The position numbers were made by a program, and so were the translations under genes. Below the pieces are notes generated by a model. That model saw only the letters and a program-made list of their open reading frames with translations. It did no database searches and had not been told where the DNA came from. This document shows, piece by piece, positions 50,005 to 59,436 of a DNA stretch of 64,000 nucleotides. How positions within the stretch are numbered: the stretch's first letter is position 1; the number at the start of each line of letters is the position of its first letter. Origin of the DNA: Paraburkholderia sp. PGU19 (lineage in GTDB: Bacteria > Pseudomonadota > Gammaproteobacteria > Burkholderiales > Burkholderiaceae); assembly GCF_013426915.1 (NCBI RefSeq), contig NZ_AP023181.1:2108001-2172000 (forward strand), given 5' to 3'.

Positions 50005-50868
50005 TCAGCCCAGTTCGAAAGACGTGACACCGTAGAGCCGCGCAAGCGGTATGTCCGGCGCGCGCTTCGTGTACATGCGCGCCGTTTCGAACACGCTCGT
50101 CAAACGATGCCGTTCGGCGAGCGCGACGGCGGCTGTGTTGCGTTCGGACACGTCGAGCGCGATAGCCTCGCCGGGGCAATGCGTGATGAGCGCAGTGAAC
50201 AGGGCTTCGGCTGTTTGCGCGTCGTCGGCGAAAAGCGGTCCGATCTTGCGTCCCTCGCGGCATCGGCGCAGCACGCCATAGCCGCTGATATGGCCTTCGC
50301 TGACGCTTGCGAGCGCGACGGCATCCCGTTGATCGATCCATGCGCGCAGAAAGGCGTCGCGCGGCGCCGGAAAGAACAACTGGTCATACGAGGCCAGCTT
50401 GTCGAAAGGCAACTGGCGCGCATCGACTAGCGAAGGGTCGTTCGTCACGTCGGTCCCGGGCACACCCTGAAAGCGTATGTTCCGGTACGCGAGCTGAAAT
50501 CCCGACTTCTTGTAATTCGGCTGTTGCGCGACCACGCCATCGAGTCCAACGTTGCGCTTGCCGAGATACGCCATGCCATGCTGCCAGATGCGCAAGCCGA
50601 GCCCCTTGCCGCGAAACTCCGGCCTCACGATATACAGGCCAATGAAGCCGAAATGCGCGTCATAGGCGACGGCTGAAATCGAGCCGACCGGCTCGCCTTG
50701 CAACTCGCCGATGAAGAACCCCTCCGGGTCGGCGGCGCGAAAGCAGTGCGCATCGTGCAGGCCTGGATTCCATCCTTCATGCGCGGCCCATTCGATGGCG
50801 AGATTCACTTCATCGGCGTTCATCGTGCGAACGATGAAGTCGCGCGGCGCGTGCGTCGCTTCGTTCAT
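50005..50868 (-). CDS. Two-domain GNAT N-acetyltransferase
   Basis: The 287-aa protein starts at ATG 50868 (MNEATHAPRDF). The N-terminal GNAT domain shows the acetyl-CoA site IVRPEFRGKGLGLRIWQ (R/Q-x-x-G-x-G/A form). The C-terminal half (LDVSERNTAAVALAERHRLTSVFETARMYT) matches the second domain of the PF18014-type acetyltransferases. The substrate is unknown. Upstream is a 442-bp gap. Confidence 0.88.
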   Translation of the reverse strand: MNEATHAPRDFIVRTMNADEVNLAIEWAAHEGWNPGLHDAHCFRAADPEGFFIGELQGEPVGSISAVAYDAHFGFIGLYIVRPEFRGKGLGLRIWQHGMAYLGKRNVGLDGVVAQQPNYKKSGFQLAYRNIRFQGVPGTDVTNDPSLVDARQLPFDKLASYDQLFFPAPRDAFLRAWIDQRDAVALASVSEGHISGYGVLRRCREGRKIGPLFADDAQTAEALFTALITHCPGEAIALDVSERNTAAVALAERHRLTSVFETARMYTKRAPDIPLARLYGVTSFELG

Positions 50869-51310
50869 GATGTCTCCTTGTCGCGGCCGGGTGCATCTGC
50901 TTACATCCGAACACATATCATGCCGCCAAAAACGTTTTCACGTTCGTGCGTAACTCGTTGCGCCGTCATGAACTCGGAAGCGCAATCGTCGAATATGAAC
51001 GGCTGATGCGTATCTATCTCGCGTTGCGCTTAGTGCATTCAGATGTTGCCGAAGACCCCTGCCATCGAGTGCACGGACCACCTCTTGCATAGGCTCGACG
51101 CGGCTTAAGCGATGCCCGCAACGCGTGACATACCTTGGTGCGAATCGGCTAAACACCCCTTGTTTTCTGCACCTGCGCGCAGCATTCGCGCACCGTCGAA
51201 GGGATTATTCAGCAAACGCTAAAGTCGCGAAACGACGAGCCGATATGCCGTAGTGGCGAGCGGCCTGATCGAGGCGTGCGGGCCTGTTTTTCACCTTCCA
51301 CTGACCGGGA
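50869..51310. other. 442-bp intergenic region upstream of the GGDEF-EAL gene
   Basis: No gene is supported here. The region holds the divergent promoters of the GNAT gene and the GGDEF-EAL gene; the only clear element is a sigma-28 type promoter at 51220-51246. Confidence 0.6.
51220..51246 (+). promoter_or_regulatory. Putative sigma-28 (FliA) promoter for the GGDEF-EAL gene
   Basis: TAAAGTCG-N11-GCCGATAT matches the FliA consensus TAAAGTTT-N11-GCCGATAA at 13 of 16 positions with exact spacing. It lies 65 bp upstream of GTG 51311. Confidence 0.75.
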
Positions 51311-54300
51311 GTGATGTGTGACTCGTTCGATGTCGTACGCGGTGGCGCGCATGCCATGAAGCGCAATCCATTCTTCCGTCTACTTGCGCGTCTGCGCGTG
51401 GGCCGCAAGCTGCTGCTGATCTATCTGCTCGATTTGACGGCTGTGGTGTACATCAGCGGCATTCTGATTCACGAGAAATACATTTCGATCGACTTCTCGA
51501 ACAAGGAGATCGTCGGCAACGCGTATATCGGCACCGTGCGCGATGCATTGACCGACGTAGCGATGGCGGGCGCGGGACAGCGTCCGCCCGCTGCCCGCCT
51601 GAAGAATGCGCAAACGGATCTCGCCAGTACGGAAGCGCGCTACGGCGCACATCTGGAAAGCGCCGGGCTGAACGCGCGCGTGCGCGCCGCGTTGGACGTG
51701 CTGGCGCGCGAAGCGCAGCCCACTGCCGCACAAATCAACGAAGCGCTCGAAGCATGCCGCGAGCTCGTGACGCGCGTCGGCAATCAGTCGAACCTGATTC
51801 TCGACCCTGACCTCGACAGCTACTACGCGATGTCGCTGTCGATCCTGCGTTATCCAGCGCTGCTCGAATCCGTCAACCGGATTGGACGGCAATTGCACGA
51901 CGGGCACGAAGGGCACGAAGGCGTGCATGCCGTGCGCTCGCACGACGAACTGCGCACGCGCTATCTCGTACTCGAAGGGCAACTCGATGCCGTGCTGCAA
52001 GGTCTGCGCTCTGACTTCTCGGAAGCGGGCGCGGCCAATCATGCACTCGACTCGGCGCTCGGGCCGTCGATGGCACGGATGCTCACAGCCGTCGAATCGT
52101 ACCGGCACGCGGCGCGCATCATCGTCGACAGCAACGGCGACGTCGATCCCACGTTGCTGTCGATTGTCGACGTGCAGCAGCAGACGCTCGTGGCCAGCGT
52201 GCAGGACACGTGGCGCAGCACGGCGGATCAGCTCGACGATCTGTTGCATGCACGCGTGCGCGGACTCTTCTCGCGCATGTGGCTGCATCTCGGCACGGCG
52301 CTCTTTCTGTTATGCAGCATTCTCGGCATGGTGTATTTCGTCGCGCAGCAGATTTCGCGGCCACTGCGCCAGCTTGCGCGCGTAATGGACACGGTGCGCA
52401 GAACGGGCGATCACACTGTGCGCGCGAGCTGGCACAGCCAGGATGAAATCGGTCAGCTGGTGCGCGGGTTCAACGAAATGCTCGAACAGCTCGACCGCGA
52501 GCGCGACGTGCAGAAGGAACTCGCGGCGACGGCGCGCGCGTCGGCCGCGCAGCATGCGCTTGTCGAATCGACGCCCGTGCCGATGATGGTGACGGCCGTG
52601 CCCGGTCATGAAGTGCTGCACGCGAACCAGCCCGCGCTGTACTGGCTCAACGGCTGCACAACCGACCCGTGGGCATACGGCCTGGATTCGTCGGTGCGCG
52701 CGCGTTTTTTCCAGCAGTTGTCCGATCGCGATGCCGTCGACGAATTCGAAGTGCGCTGGAAAGCGAGCACCGAACCGACGTGGGCGATGCTGTCCGCGCG
52801 GCGTCTGAACTTCCAGGGCCGCGACGCCGTGCTGACGGCGTTCACGCCGATCAACCAGATCAAGCTGATGGAGCAGCGGCTCGAACTATGGGCGAAGGTG
52901 TTCGAGGCTTCTTCCGAAGCGATCCTGATTCTCGATCAGGAGCGACGTCTGCTGACGGCCAATGCTTCGTTCTATCGCGCGACGGGCTACCGTGCGGAAG
53001 ATATCGCGGGCCAGCCGCCCGCGTTCATCGTCGCCGGCGCGAATGGCGGCGCGGTGATCACGGCGCTCGCGACGCTCGTCGACCGCTCCAGTTCATGGAA
53101 CGGCGAAGCGCAGATCAGACGGCGACAAGGCGGCGATTATCCCGCGTGGCTGATGATCAGCGCGGTGCGCGACAAACGTGGCAGCGTATCGCACTACATC
53201 TGCACACTGATCGACATCACGGATCGCAAGAAGAGCGAGGCGCGCATCGAGTTTCTCGCCGAGCATGACGTGTTGACGGAATTGCCGAACCGCGCGCTCT
53301 TCACGAAACGGCTGGGCGTGGCGCTCGAACACGCGAAGCACGCTCAACAACGCGTGGCGGTGCTCTTCATCGACCTCGACCGCTTTAAGGACATCAACGA
53401 TTCGCTCGGTCATCATATCGGCGATGGCTTGCTGCGTTCCGTTTCGCGGCGTCTCGTGCAGGCCGTGCGCAGCAGCGATACCGTGAGCCGCCTGGGCGGT
53501 GACGAGTTCACGATGATTCTCGCGGATGCAGGCAGCGCAGCCGACGTTGCGCGCACCATCGACGAACGTCTGCTGCCGCTCGTGCGCGAGCCGCACGCGA
53601 TCGGCGGTGTCACGCTGCAGGTTGCATGCAGCGCGGGCGTGGCGCTCTATCCCGACGACGGCACGGACATCGAAACGCTGATGCAGAACGCCGATGCCGC
53701 GATGTATCAGGCGAAGGCAGCGGGGCGCAACCTGGTGAAGTTCTTCTCGCCCGATATGGCGGAGCGTGCGCGTCAGCGGCTCGCGCTCGAAGCCTGCATG
53801 CGCACAGCTATCGAACGGCACGAACTGCGGCTGGCGTTTCAACCGTGTCTCGATGCGCAGACGGGCGCGCTCGTCAGTGTCGAAGGCTTGCTGCGCTGGA
53901 CGCATCCGCAACTGGGCGCGGTGACGCCCGCGCAGTTCATTCCCATCGCCGAAGAGACGCGGCTGATCATTCCGATCGGCGCATGGGTGATCGACGAAGC
54001 GTGCCGGCAACTCGCGCGCTGGCGCGACGACGAGATGGGCGAGTTGCGCATGTCGATCAATCTGTCGGCGATCCAGTTGCGCGATGCGGATATCGTCGAT
54101 ACGTTGCGGCGCAGTCTCGCAACGCATGGCGTCGCGCCGCAGCGGCTGGAACTCGAAATCACCGAAACGGTATTGATGGACAGCGCGGAGAACTATCTCG
54201 ATGCAATTCGCGCGATACGCGCGCTCGGCGTGAAGCTGTCGCTCGACGATTTCGGGACGGGCTATTCGAGCCTCAGCTATCTGAACCGCTTTCCGCTGGA

Positions 54301-54559
54301 CCGGTTGAAGATCGACCGGGCGTTCGTTCGCGACATGCTCGATGCGCCCGCCGATCTCGCTGTCATCAAGGCGATCATCGAGCTTGGGCATGAGCTGGGT
54401 CTGCGCGTGGTGGCGGAGGGCGTCGAAAACGAGGACGAAGCGAATACGCTGCGCAGCATCGGTTGTGATGAATTGCAGGGATTCCTGTATTCGCCGGCGA
54501 TATCGGCTGAAGAACTGGAGGCGTGGGCGGCGCAGCGGGTTGCGGCGGATGTCGAATGA
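51311..54559 (+). CDS. Membrane sensor with HAMP, PAS, GGDEF and EAL domains
   Basis: The 1082-aa protein has TM1 (about 32-52), a large periplasmic helical sensor region, TM2 (about 325-345) and HAMP. One or two PAS domains (about 410-650), a GGDEF domain with intact RLGGDEF and an EAL domain follow. In the EAL domain the signature reads EGLLRW, with later motifs LEITETVLM, DDFGTGYSSL, LKIDRAF and AEGVEN all present. Both cyclase and phosphodiesterase residues seem intact, so it may do either. The start may be GTG 51311, ATG 51314 or ATG 51356 (MKRNPFFRLLARL, which looks most natural). The FliA promoter ties it to motility. Confidence 0.92.
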   Translation: MMCDSFDVVRGGAHAMKRNPFFRLLARLRVGRKLLLIYLLDLTAVVYISGILIHEKYISIDFSNKEIVGNAYIGTVRDALTDVAMAGAGQRPPAARLKNAQTDLASTEARYGAHLESAGLNARVRAALDVLAREAQPTAAQINEALEACRELVTRVGNQSNLILDPDLDSYYAMSLSILRYPALLESVNRIGRQLHDGHEGHEGVHAVRSHDELRTRYLVLEGQLDAVLQGLRSDFSEAGAANHALDSALGPSMARMLTAVESYRHAARIIVDSNGDVDPTLLSIVDVQQQTLVASVQDTWRSTADQLDDLLHARVRGLFSRMWLHLGTALFLLCSILGMVYFVAQQISRPLRQLARVMDTVRRTGDHTVRASWHSQDEIGQLVRGFNEMLEQLDRERDVQKELAATARASAAQHALVESTPVPMMVTAVPGHEVLHANQPALYWLNGCTTDPWAYGLDSSVRARFFQQLSDRDAVDEFEVRWKASTEPTWAMLSARRLNFQGRDAVLTAFTPINQIKLMEQRLELWAKVFEASSEAILILDQERRLLTANASFYRATGYRAEDIAGQPPAFIVAGANGGAVITALATLVDRSSSWNGEAQIRRRQGGDYPAWLMISAVRDKRGSVSHYICTLIDITDRKKSEARIEFLAEHDVLTELPNRALFTKRLGVALEHAKHAQQRVAVLFIDLDRFKDINDSLGHHIGDGLLRSVSRRLVQAVRSSDTVSRLGGDEFTMILADAGSAADVARTIDERLLPLVREPHAIGGVTLQVACSAGVALYPDDGTDIETLMQNADAAMYQAKAAGRNLVKFFSPDMAERARQRLALEACMRTAIERHELRLAFQPCLDAQTGALVSVEGLLRWTHPQLGAVTPAQFIPIAEETRLIIPIGAWVIDEACRQLARWRDDEMGELRMSINLSAIQLRDADIVDTLRRSLATHGVAPQRLELEITETVLMDSAENYLDAIRAIRALGVKLSLDDFGTGYSSLSYLNRFPLDRLKIDRAFVRDMLDAPADLAVIKAIIELGHELGLRVVAEGVENEDEANTLRSIGCDELQGFLYSPAISAEELEAWAAQRVAADVE

Positions 54560-54708
54560 TGCGTTGGTACAAGTTACCGGCGCGTTGTCATGAAGACGCT
54601 TCCATGCCGGGCTTGAAACGCGCTACACGGCTACAGCAGGCGTTGGCGCGTGAATTGCATGTCAGTCACTCCGATGGCGCCTATGCGCCAATCGACAGGG
54701 AGAGCGAC

Positions 54709-54888
54709 ATGAACCGCGATCAGATCAAAGGTGTTGCGCAACAGGTGAAGGGCAAGGTCAACGAAGTGGTCGGCAAGGTGACGGGCAACCGCACGCAGCA
54801 ACTGAAGGGCGATTTGCAGCAGGCTACGGGGACGGCTCGCAAGGCGTTCGGCGACGGGAAGGAGAAGATCAGAAGGATGGGCCGGTGA
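54709..54888 (+). CDS. CsbD-family stress protein
   Basis: The 59-aa hydrophilic protein has the CsbD pattern MNRDQIKGVAQQVKGKVNEV, VGKVTGNRTQQLKGDLQQATG. CsbD-like proteins are induced by general stress; function is unknown. ATG 54709 has AGGGAGAG upstream; the longer frame to 54523 overlaps the preceding gene and is not homologous. Confidence 0.88.
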   Translation: MNRDQIKGVAQQVKGKVNEVVGKVTGNRTQQLKGDLQQATGTARKAFGDGKEKIRRMGR

Positions 54889-54908
54889 CGTTTCCGTCGG
54901 ACCGGCCC
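54879..54908. terminator. Strong hairpin between convergent csbD-like and MFS genes
   Basis: GGGCCGGT-GACG-TTTC-CGTC-GG-ACCGGCCC forms a 12-bp stem with a 2-nt bulge, overlapping the csbD-like stop. No T-run follows, so intrinsic termination is unsure, but place and stability suit a bidirectional transcript end. Confidence 0.45.
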
Positions 54909-54926
54909 GTGTTCATCTGAAAACGA

Positions 54927-56237
54927 TCAGTGATCGTGCCGCATGCAGGCCGTGGCGGGTTGCTGCGCGGCCTTGCGGCTCAGCATCAATGTGACGGCCG
55001 CCGATACGGCCAGCGTCGCGCCGACCACGTACAGGCCTGCTGCATATCCGCCCGTCACATTCTTGAGCCAGCCGATCGCGAACGGACCGACGAAACCGCC
55101 CAGATTGCCGACCGAATTGATCATCGCGATGCCCGCTGCAGCGCCTGCGCCTGAGAGGAACATGCTCGGCATCGCCCACAGCGGCGCCTTCGCCGCGCTG
55201 ATGCCGACATTGACGACCACCAGTGCAAGCACGATCAACAAAGCAGTACCGGCCTGACCCGCGAAGATGAAGCCGGCACACGCCAGTGCGCAAGGAATCA
55301 CGACGTGCCACGTGCGTTCTTCAGTCCGGTCGGAGTGCCGCGCCCACAACACCATCGCGATCACGGCCAGCACGCTCGGAATGCCCGTCAGCAGCCCCGT
55401 TTGCAGCGCGCTGAACCCGTACTGCCGGATGATGAGCGGCGCCCACAGACCCAGCGTATACAAGCCCGCCGACGTGCCGAAGTAGATCAGCGCGAGCGCC
55501 AGCACACGCGGATCGCGCAACGCACTCAGCGCGCCCGCCGTATGTCCCGAGTGACCTTTGCGCTCGTCGGCTTCGGTCTTGAGCTTCGCGATCAGCCATT
55601 CGCGCTCGTCGTCCTTCAGCCAGTGCGCTTTCGACGGGGTGTCGGTCAAAAACTTCAATACGACGAAGCCGAGCACGACGGCGGGCACGGCCTCGATGAT
55701 GTAGAGCAATTGCCAGTCGGCGAGGCCGAACATCGGCGGCAACTGCATGATCGCGCCGGAGATCGGTGAGCCGATGGCCGTCGAGATCGGTGCAGCAGCC
55801 ATGAACCATGCCGCGGCTGCCGCGCGCTGCTTGCCCGGAAACCACAGGCTCAGATACAGGATGATGCCGGGAAAGAAGCCCGCTTCCGCGACGCCCAGCA
55901 CGAAGCGCAACACGTAGAAGCTGGTCGGACCCGTGACGAACGCCGAAGCGGCCGACACGATGCCCCACGTCACCATCACACGCGCGATCCAGATCCGTGC
56001 GCCGACGCGATGCAAGATCAGATTCGACGGCACTTCGAACAGAAAGTAGCCGATGAAGAACAGCCCGCCGCCGAGACCGAATGCCGTTGGCGAAAGACCG
56101 ATTGCCTTGTTCATCGTCATGGCGGCGAAGCCGACGTTGACACGATCGAGAAAGCTGACGAAGTAGAGCAGCATCACGAACGGAATGATCCGTAACATGA
56201 GCTTGCGCGCTACTCGCGATTCGAGTTCGGGTTGCAT
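54927..56237 (-). CDS. MFS transporter of the anion:cation symporter family
   Basis: The 436-aa 12-TM carrier shows the ACS-family start RIIPFVMLLYFVSFLDRVNVGFAAMTMNKAIGLS and FEVPSNLILHRVGARIWIARVMVTWGIVSAA. Relatives import tartrate, phthalate, hexuronates and similar organic anions. It lies 171 bp downstream of the tartrate-dehydrogenase-like gene on the same strand, so tartrate or a similar dicarboxylate is the likely substrate (inference). Confidence 0.92.
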   Translation of the reverse strand: MQPELESRVARKLMLRIIPFVMLLYFVSFLDRVNVGFAAMTMNKAIGLSPTAFGLGGGLFFIGYFLFEVPSNLILHRVGARIWIARVMVTWGIVSAASAFVTGPTSFYVLRFVLGVAEAGFFPGIILYLSLWFPGKQRAAAAAWFMAAAPISTAIGSPISGAIMQLPPMFGLADWQLLYIIEAVPAVVLGFVVLKFLTDTPSKAHWLKDDEREWLIAKLKTEADERKGHSGHTAGALSALRDPRVLALALIYFGTSAGLYTLGLWAPLIIRQYGFSALQTGLLTGIPSVLAVIAMVLWARHSDRTEERTWHVVIPCALACAGFIFAGQAGTALLIVLALVVVNVGISAAKAPLWAMPSMFLSGAGAAAGIAMINSVGNLGGFVGPFAIGWLKNVTGGYAAGLYVVGATLAVSAAVTLMLSRKAAQQPATACMRHDH

Positions 56238-56408
56238 GTGTCTCCTCCTTGGAGGTTGAGCCGGACTGTGCCGGACAATTCAGGCTTCACGGGTTGTCTG
56301 CCGTTTGCGGGTCAGTTGTAGTTGTGTGTGTGAAGCCTTTGGGCGCGCTTTTCGCTGCGCCCGGTGTCGCGGCGGCGTGAACCGCGCGACAACGGATTTG
56401 CATGCGCG

Positions 56409-57491
56409 TTATGCGGCTACGGGCACCTTTTTGACTAGCGCGCACACGGCTGCCGTCACTTGCGCAGTCGTCGCCTTGCCGCCGAGATCGCCTGTATGCA
56501 GCGACGGGTCCGCAGTAACGGTTTCGACCGCGCTCATCACGCGCTTCGCGGCTTCGAATTCGCCGAGATGCTCGAGCAACATCACGACCGACCAGAACGT
56601 GCCGATCGGATTCGCAAGGCCCTTGCCCATGATGTCGAACGCCGAGCCGTGGATCGGTTCGAACATCGACGGATAGTGGCGCTCCGGGTCGATGTTGCCC
56701 GTCGGCGCGATGCCGAGGCTGCCCGCCAGTGCAGCGGCGAGGTCGCTGAGGATGTCGGCGTGCAGGTTGGTGGCGACGATGGTGTCGAGTGATGCGGGGC
56801 GGTTGATCATGCGGGCCGTCGACGCATCGACGAGTTCCTTGTCCCATTTGACGTCCGGGAACTCCTTCGAAATCTGCAGCGCGATTTCATCCCACATCAC
56901 CATTGCGTGGCGCTGCGCGTTGCTCTTCGTGATGACGGTGAGCAGCTTGCGGGGGCGCGACTGCGCGAGACGGAACGCAAAACGCATGATGCGTTCGACG
57001 CCGGCGCGCGTCATGATGGAGACGTCGGTGGCGGCTTCGATCGGATGGCCCTGATGCACGCGGCCGCCGACGCCCGAATATTCGCCCTCGGAGTTTTCGC
57101 GGACGATCACCCAGTTCAGGTCTTCGGGCGTGCAGCGCTTCAGCGGCGCGTCGATGCCGGGGAGAATGCGGGTCGGCCGCACGTTCGCGTATTGATCGAA
57201 GCCCTGGCAGATCTTCAGGCGCAGGCCCCACAGCGTCACGTGATCGGGCACGTCGGGGTCGCCTGCCGAGCCGAACAGGATCGCGTCCTTGTTGCGGATT
57301 GCGTCGAGGCCGTCGGCGGGCATCATCACGCCGTGCTCGCGGTAGTAGTCGGCGCCCCAGTCGAAGTTCTCGAACTCGAATTTGAAGCTGTTGCTGGTAC
57401 GCGCCAGCGCTTCCAGCACTTCCTTGCCCGCCGGCACGACTTCCTTGCCGATGCCGTCGCCGGGGATCGTCGCAATGCGATAGGTGTTCAT
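56409..57491 (-). CDS. ttuC: Tartrate dehydrogenase-like enzyme (isocitrate/isopropylmalate family)
   Basis: The 360-aa enzyme starts at ATG 57491 (MNTYRIATIPGDGIG). It has the family motifs IPGDGIGKEV, ENSEGEYSGVGGR and the dinucleotide-binding FEPIHGSAFDIMGKG...NPIGTFWS. DWGADYYREHGVMMPADGLD is typical of TDH/TtuC, which oxidises or decarboxylates tartrate and D-malate with NAD. D-malate dehydrogenase DmlA is a near relative and cannot be excluded. A divergent LysR gene 108 bp away probably controls it. Confidence 0.88.
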   Translation of the reverse strand: MNTYRIATIPGDGIGKEVVPAGKEVLEALARTSNSFKFEFENFDWGADYYREHGVMMPADGLDAIRNKDAILFGSAGDPDVPDHVTLWGLRLKICQGFDQYANVRPTRILPGIDAPLKRCTPEDLNWVIVRENSEGEYSGVGGRVHQGHPIEAATDVSIMTRAGVERIMRFAFRLAQSRPRKLLTVITKSNAQRHAMVMWDEIALQISKEFPDVKWDKELVDASTARMINRPASLDTIVATNLHADILSDLAAALAGSLGIAPTGNIDPERHYPSMFEPIHGSAFDIMGKGLANPIGTFWSVVMLLEHLGEFEAAKRVMSAVETVTADPSLHTGDLGGKATTAQVTAAVCALVKKVPVAA

Positions 57492-57599
57492 GTCTCGCTC
57501 CTTCAATTGATTTGGAATGGAACTGACTGTACCTAACTGGAAGCGCAGTAACCGGTGCTAAACTCAAAGCATCTTTAACTTCAATTCACAAATCGAGCC

Positions 57600-58520
57600 G
57601 TGACCGAAACCGTTCAACCGACCGACTTGAGCTTTTTCTCGACGCTCGCCGCGTCAGGCAGCCTGAGCGCGGCGGCGCGCGAACTGGGGCTGACGCCGGC
57701 CGCCGTGAGCAAGCGGCTGACGCAGATGGAACAGCGTGCGGGCGTGCCGCTTGTGAACCGGACGACGCGCCGGATGATGCTGACGCCCGAAGGCGAGGTC
57801 TACCTGGAGCACGCGCGGCGGATACTCGATGAGATCGACGCATTGTCCGAACTGCTGGGTAGCGCGAAGAAGAGCCCGAAGGGCTTGCTGCGGGTGAATG
57901 CGACGCTCGGGTTCGGGCGCAGTCATGTCGCGCCGGCGATATCGCGTTTCGTGAACCGTTATCCGCAGGTCGCGGTGCAGCTGCAACTGTCCGTCACGCC
58001 GCCGCCGCTCACGGACGACGCGTTCGACGTCTGCATCCGCTTCGGCGAGCCGCCCGATACCCGCGTCGTCGCGCGACGGCTTGCGCCGAATCGCAGACTG
58101 CTATGCGCGGCGCCTTCGTACATCGCCGAGTATGGGATGCCAGTCACGCCGCATGAACTGGTGAGGCACAACTGCATCGGCATACGGCAGGGCGACGAAG
58201 CGTACGGCGTGTGGCGGCTCGCGACAGGGCGTGGCGCTGCCCGCAAGACGGAGTCGGTGCGCATCAACGGCAATCTGACGACGAATGACGGCGAGATCGC
58301 GGTGAAGTGGGCTTTGGAAGGGCACGGAGTCTTGATGCGCGCCGAGTGGGATATCAATGAGTATCTGGCGGATGGCAGGCTCGTGCAGGTGCTGCCTGGG
58401 TATGAGACGCCGGGCGCCGATATCTTTGCCGTGTATTCGCAAAGGCATCAGATGTCGGCGCGGATTCGGACGTTCGTCGATTTCATTGCGGCGGAGTTGA
58501 GGGAGGCGCGGGAGGGGTAG
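57600..58520 (+). CDS. LysR-family regulator, probably of the tartrate/malate genes
   Basis: The 306-aa LysR-type protein starts at GTG. The HTH reads FFSTLAASGSLSAAARELGLTPAAVSKRLTQMEQRAGVPLVNRTTRRMMLTPEG; the CrgA/DmlR-like effector domain follows (GLLRVNATLGFGRSHVAPAISRF). Divergence from the ttuC-like gene is the standard layout for LysR activators of neighbouring catabolic genes. It could correspond to TtuA or DmlR. Confidence 0.9.
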   Translation: MTETVQPTDLSFFSTLAASGSLSAAARELGLTPAAVSKRLTQMEQRAGVPLVNRTTRRMMLTPEGEVYLEHARRILDEIDALSELLGSAKKSPKGLLRVNATLGFGRSHVAPAISRFVNRYPQVAVQLQLSVTPPPLTDDAFDVCIRFGEPPDTRVVARRLAPNRRLLCAAPSYIAEYGMPVTPHELVRHNCIGIRQGDEAYGVWRLATGRGAARKTESVRINGNLTTNDGEIAVKWALEGHGVLMRAEWDINEYLADGRLVQVLPGYETPGADIFAVYSQRHQMSARIRTFVDFIAAELREAREG

Positions 58521-58523
58521 GGC

Positions 58524-58763
58524 GTGGCGGTACGTCCGTTTCGCCTTTACGTTGTTTTACAGGGTGGCTTACGTTTCATGCTAGGTATACCGTCTCTTTC
58601 TGCGGAAATTGATTCGGATATCTATGCAATGGAATACGCTCGATGTACCGCTGGAGGATTTGGCCGAGGAAAATGGGCCGCTTTCGAGAAGACCGGTCCT
58701 GGACCGCTGATGTTGAACGGCGCGAATGCATTCGTGATTTATAACCAGTGTCGAGGGCATTGA
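58524..58763 (+). CDS. Small unrecognised ORF or gene fragment
   Basis: The frame encodes up to 79 aa; ATG 58578 (MLGIPSLSAEIDSD) is an alternative start. The C-terminal part GGFGRGKWAAFEKTGPGPLM, then NGANAFVIYNQ, looks like folded protein. Its stop overlaps the next ATG as TGATG. Base composition is lower in GC than neighbours, hinting at transfer. In another frame, 58624-58710 (MQWNTLDVPLEDLAEENGPL) also looks coding, so this may be frameshifted debris of a larger gene. Confidence 0.4.
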   Translation: MAVRPFRLYVVLQGGLRFMLGIPSLSAEIDSDIYAMEYARCTAGGFGRGKWAAFEKTGPGPLMLNGANAFVIYNQCRGH

Positions 58764-59049
58764 TGCAACATCCACTCCCTAATAGTTCTTTCGTTGTGTC
58801 TTACGACGATGCCGAAAAAAGCTATCAGTCTTCGTCGTCAAGGATTCCGACATTCAGCCGTTCAAGGAGTCGACGGTCGTTGCAGACTGGCCACTATCCG
58901 CCATCGGAGACGAGTTGGGCGAAGAGGTAGCTCGCCGGCTAGGGATCACAGCGCTCAACGTCCTCGCGATTTATCATCCAGCGTTAAAGTCACTGGTAAC
59001 GGTAAAGCTGGAGCAGCCGACGCTCCCCGATCAAGATGTCGGCCTTTGA
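58763..59049 (+). pseudogene. Frameshifted small gene (or programmed shift) at an A6 run
   Basis: Translation begins in a TGATG overlap: MQHPLPNSSFVVSYDDAEKS. From the A6 run at 58815-58820 this frame becomes serine-rich nonsense. The -1 frame then reads well: KKLSVFVVKDSDIQPFKEST, then VVADWPLSAIGDELGEEVAR and RLGITALNVLAIYHPALKSL, to TGA at 59047-59049. So either a base was lost or gained in the A-run (mutation or sequencing error) or slippage occurs. Family not recognised. Confidence 0.45.
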
Positions 59050-59167
59050 ATTCGGCCCGGCAGCCGTCTCAATGACTAGCGATATCGAGACTTGGGGTTG
59101 GCAACTCGCAATAAATAGCGACCTTCTAGTCCGCTCCGTCCAACCTGATGCGCGTGATGAATCATAA
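59036..59167 (+). CDS. Short ORF overlapping the frameshifted gene, perhaps its C-terminal part
   Basis: The 43-codon frame MSAFEFGPAAVSMTSDIETW, then GWQLAINSDLLVRSVQPDAR, ends at TAA 59165-59167. It overlaps the previous stop by 14 nt and lies in the same frame as the start at 58763. Thus 58763-59167 could be one ancestral gene of about 135 codons with two compensating shifts, or two overlapping small genes. Confidence 0.35.
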   Translation: MSAFEFGPAAVSMTSDIETWGWQLAINSDLLVRSVQPDARDES

Positions 59168-59318
59168 AGCGCGTCGCGACATGGCAGGCGCACGATGCAT
59201 CGGCTTGCCTGAATTGCACTCACCTACGGAGCGTAAGCAACCCTACGCTCCCTGTCCCGCAAACGACGAAACCCGCACCACATCCGCACCATTCCCACGC
59301 ACGCCCACAGTGCTGCGC

Positions 59319-59335
59319 TGCACCAGCAAAGTGCC
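59319..59335. promoter_or_regulatory. Candidate NtrC binding site
   Basis: TGCACCA-GCA-AAGTGCC resembles the NtrC consensus TGCACYA-N3-TRGTGCA (both GCAC/GTGC halves kept). It lies about 120 bp upstream of the sigma-54 promoter, a usual enhancer distance. Confidence 0.5.
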
Positions 59336-59436
59336 GGCGAGCCTCACCATGAATCAGCGGACAAGCTCGCGATAAAACCCGCAAACCACTCTCAAACCCA
59401 AGCCAGCAAAGCCTCTGCGCCGCCAATAGCCCGCAT

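Noticed and set aside
53093..54391. Long minus-strand open frame (432 codons) opposite the GGDEF-EAL domains
   Set aside because: The plus strand carries intact GGDEF and EAL motifs; the antisense translation has no motif.
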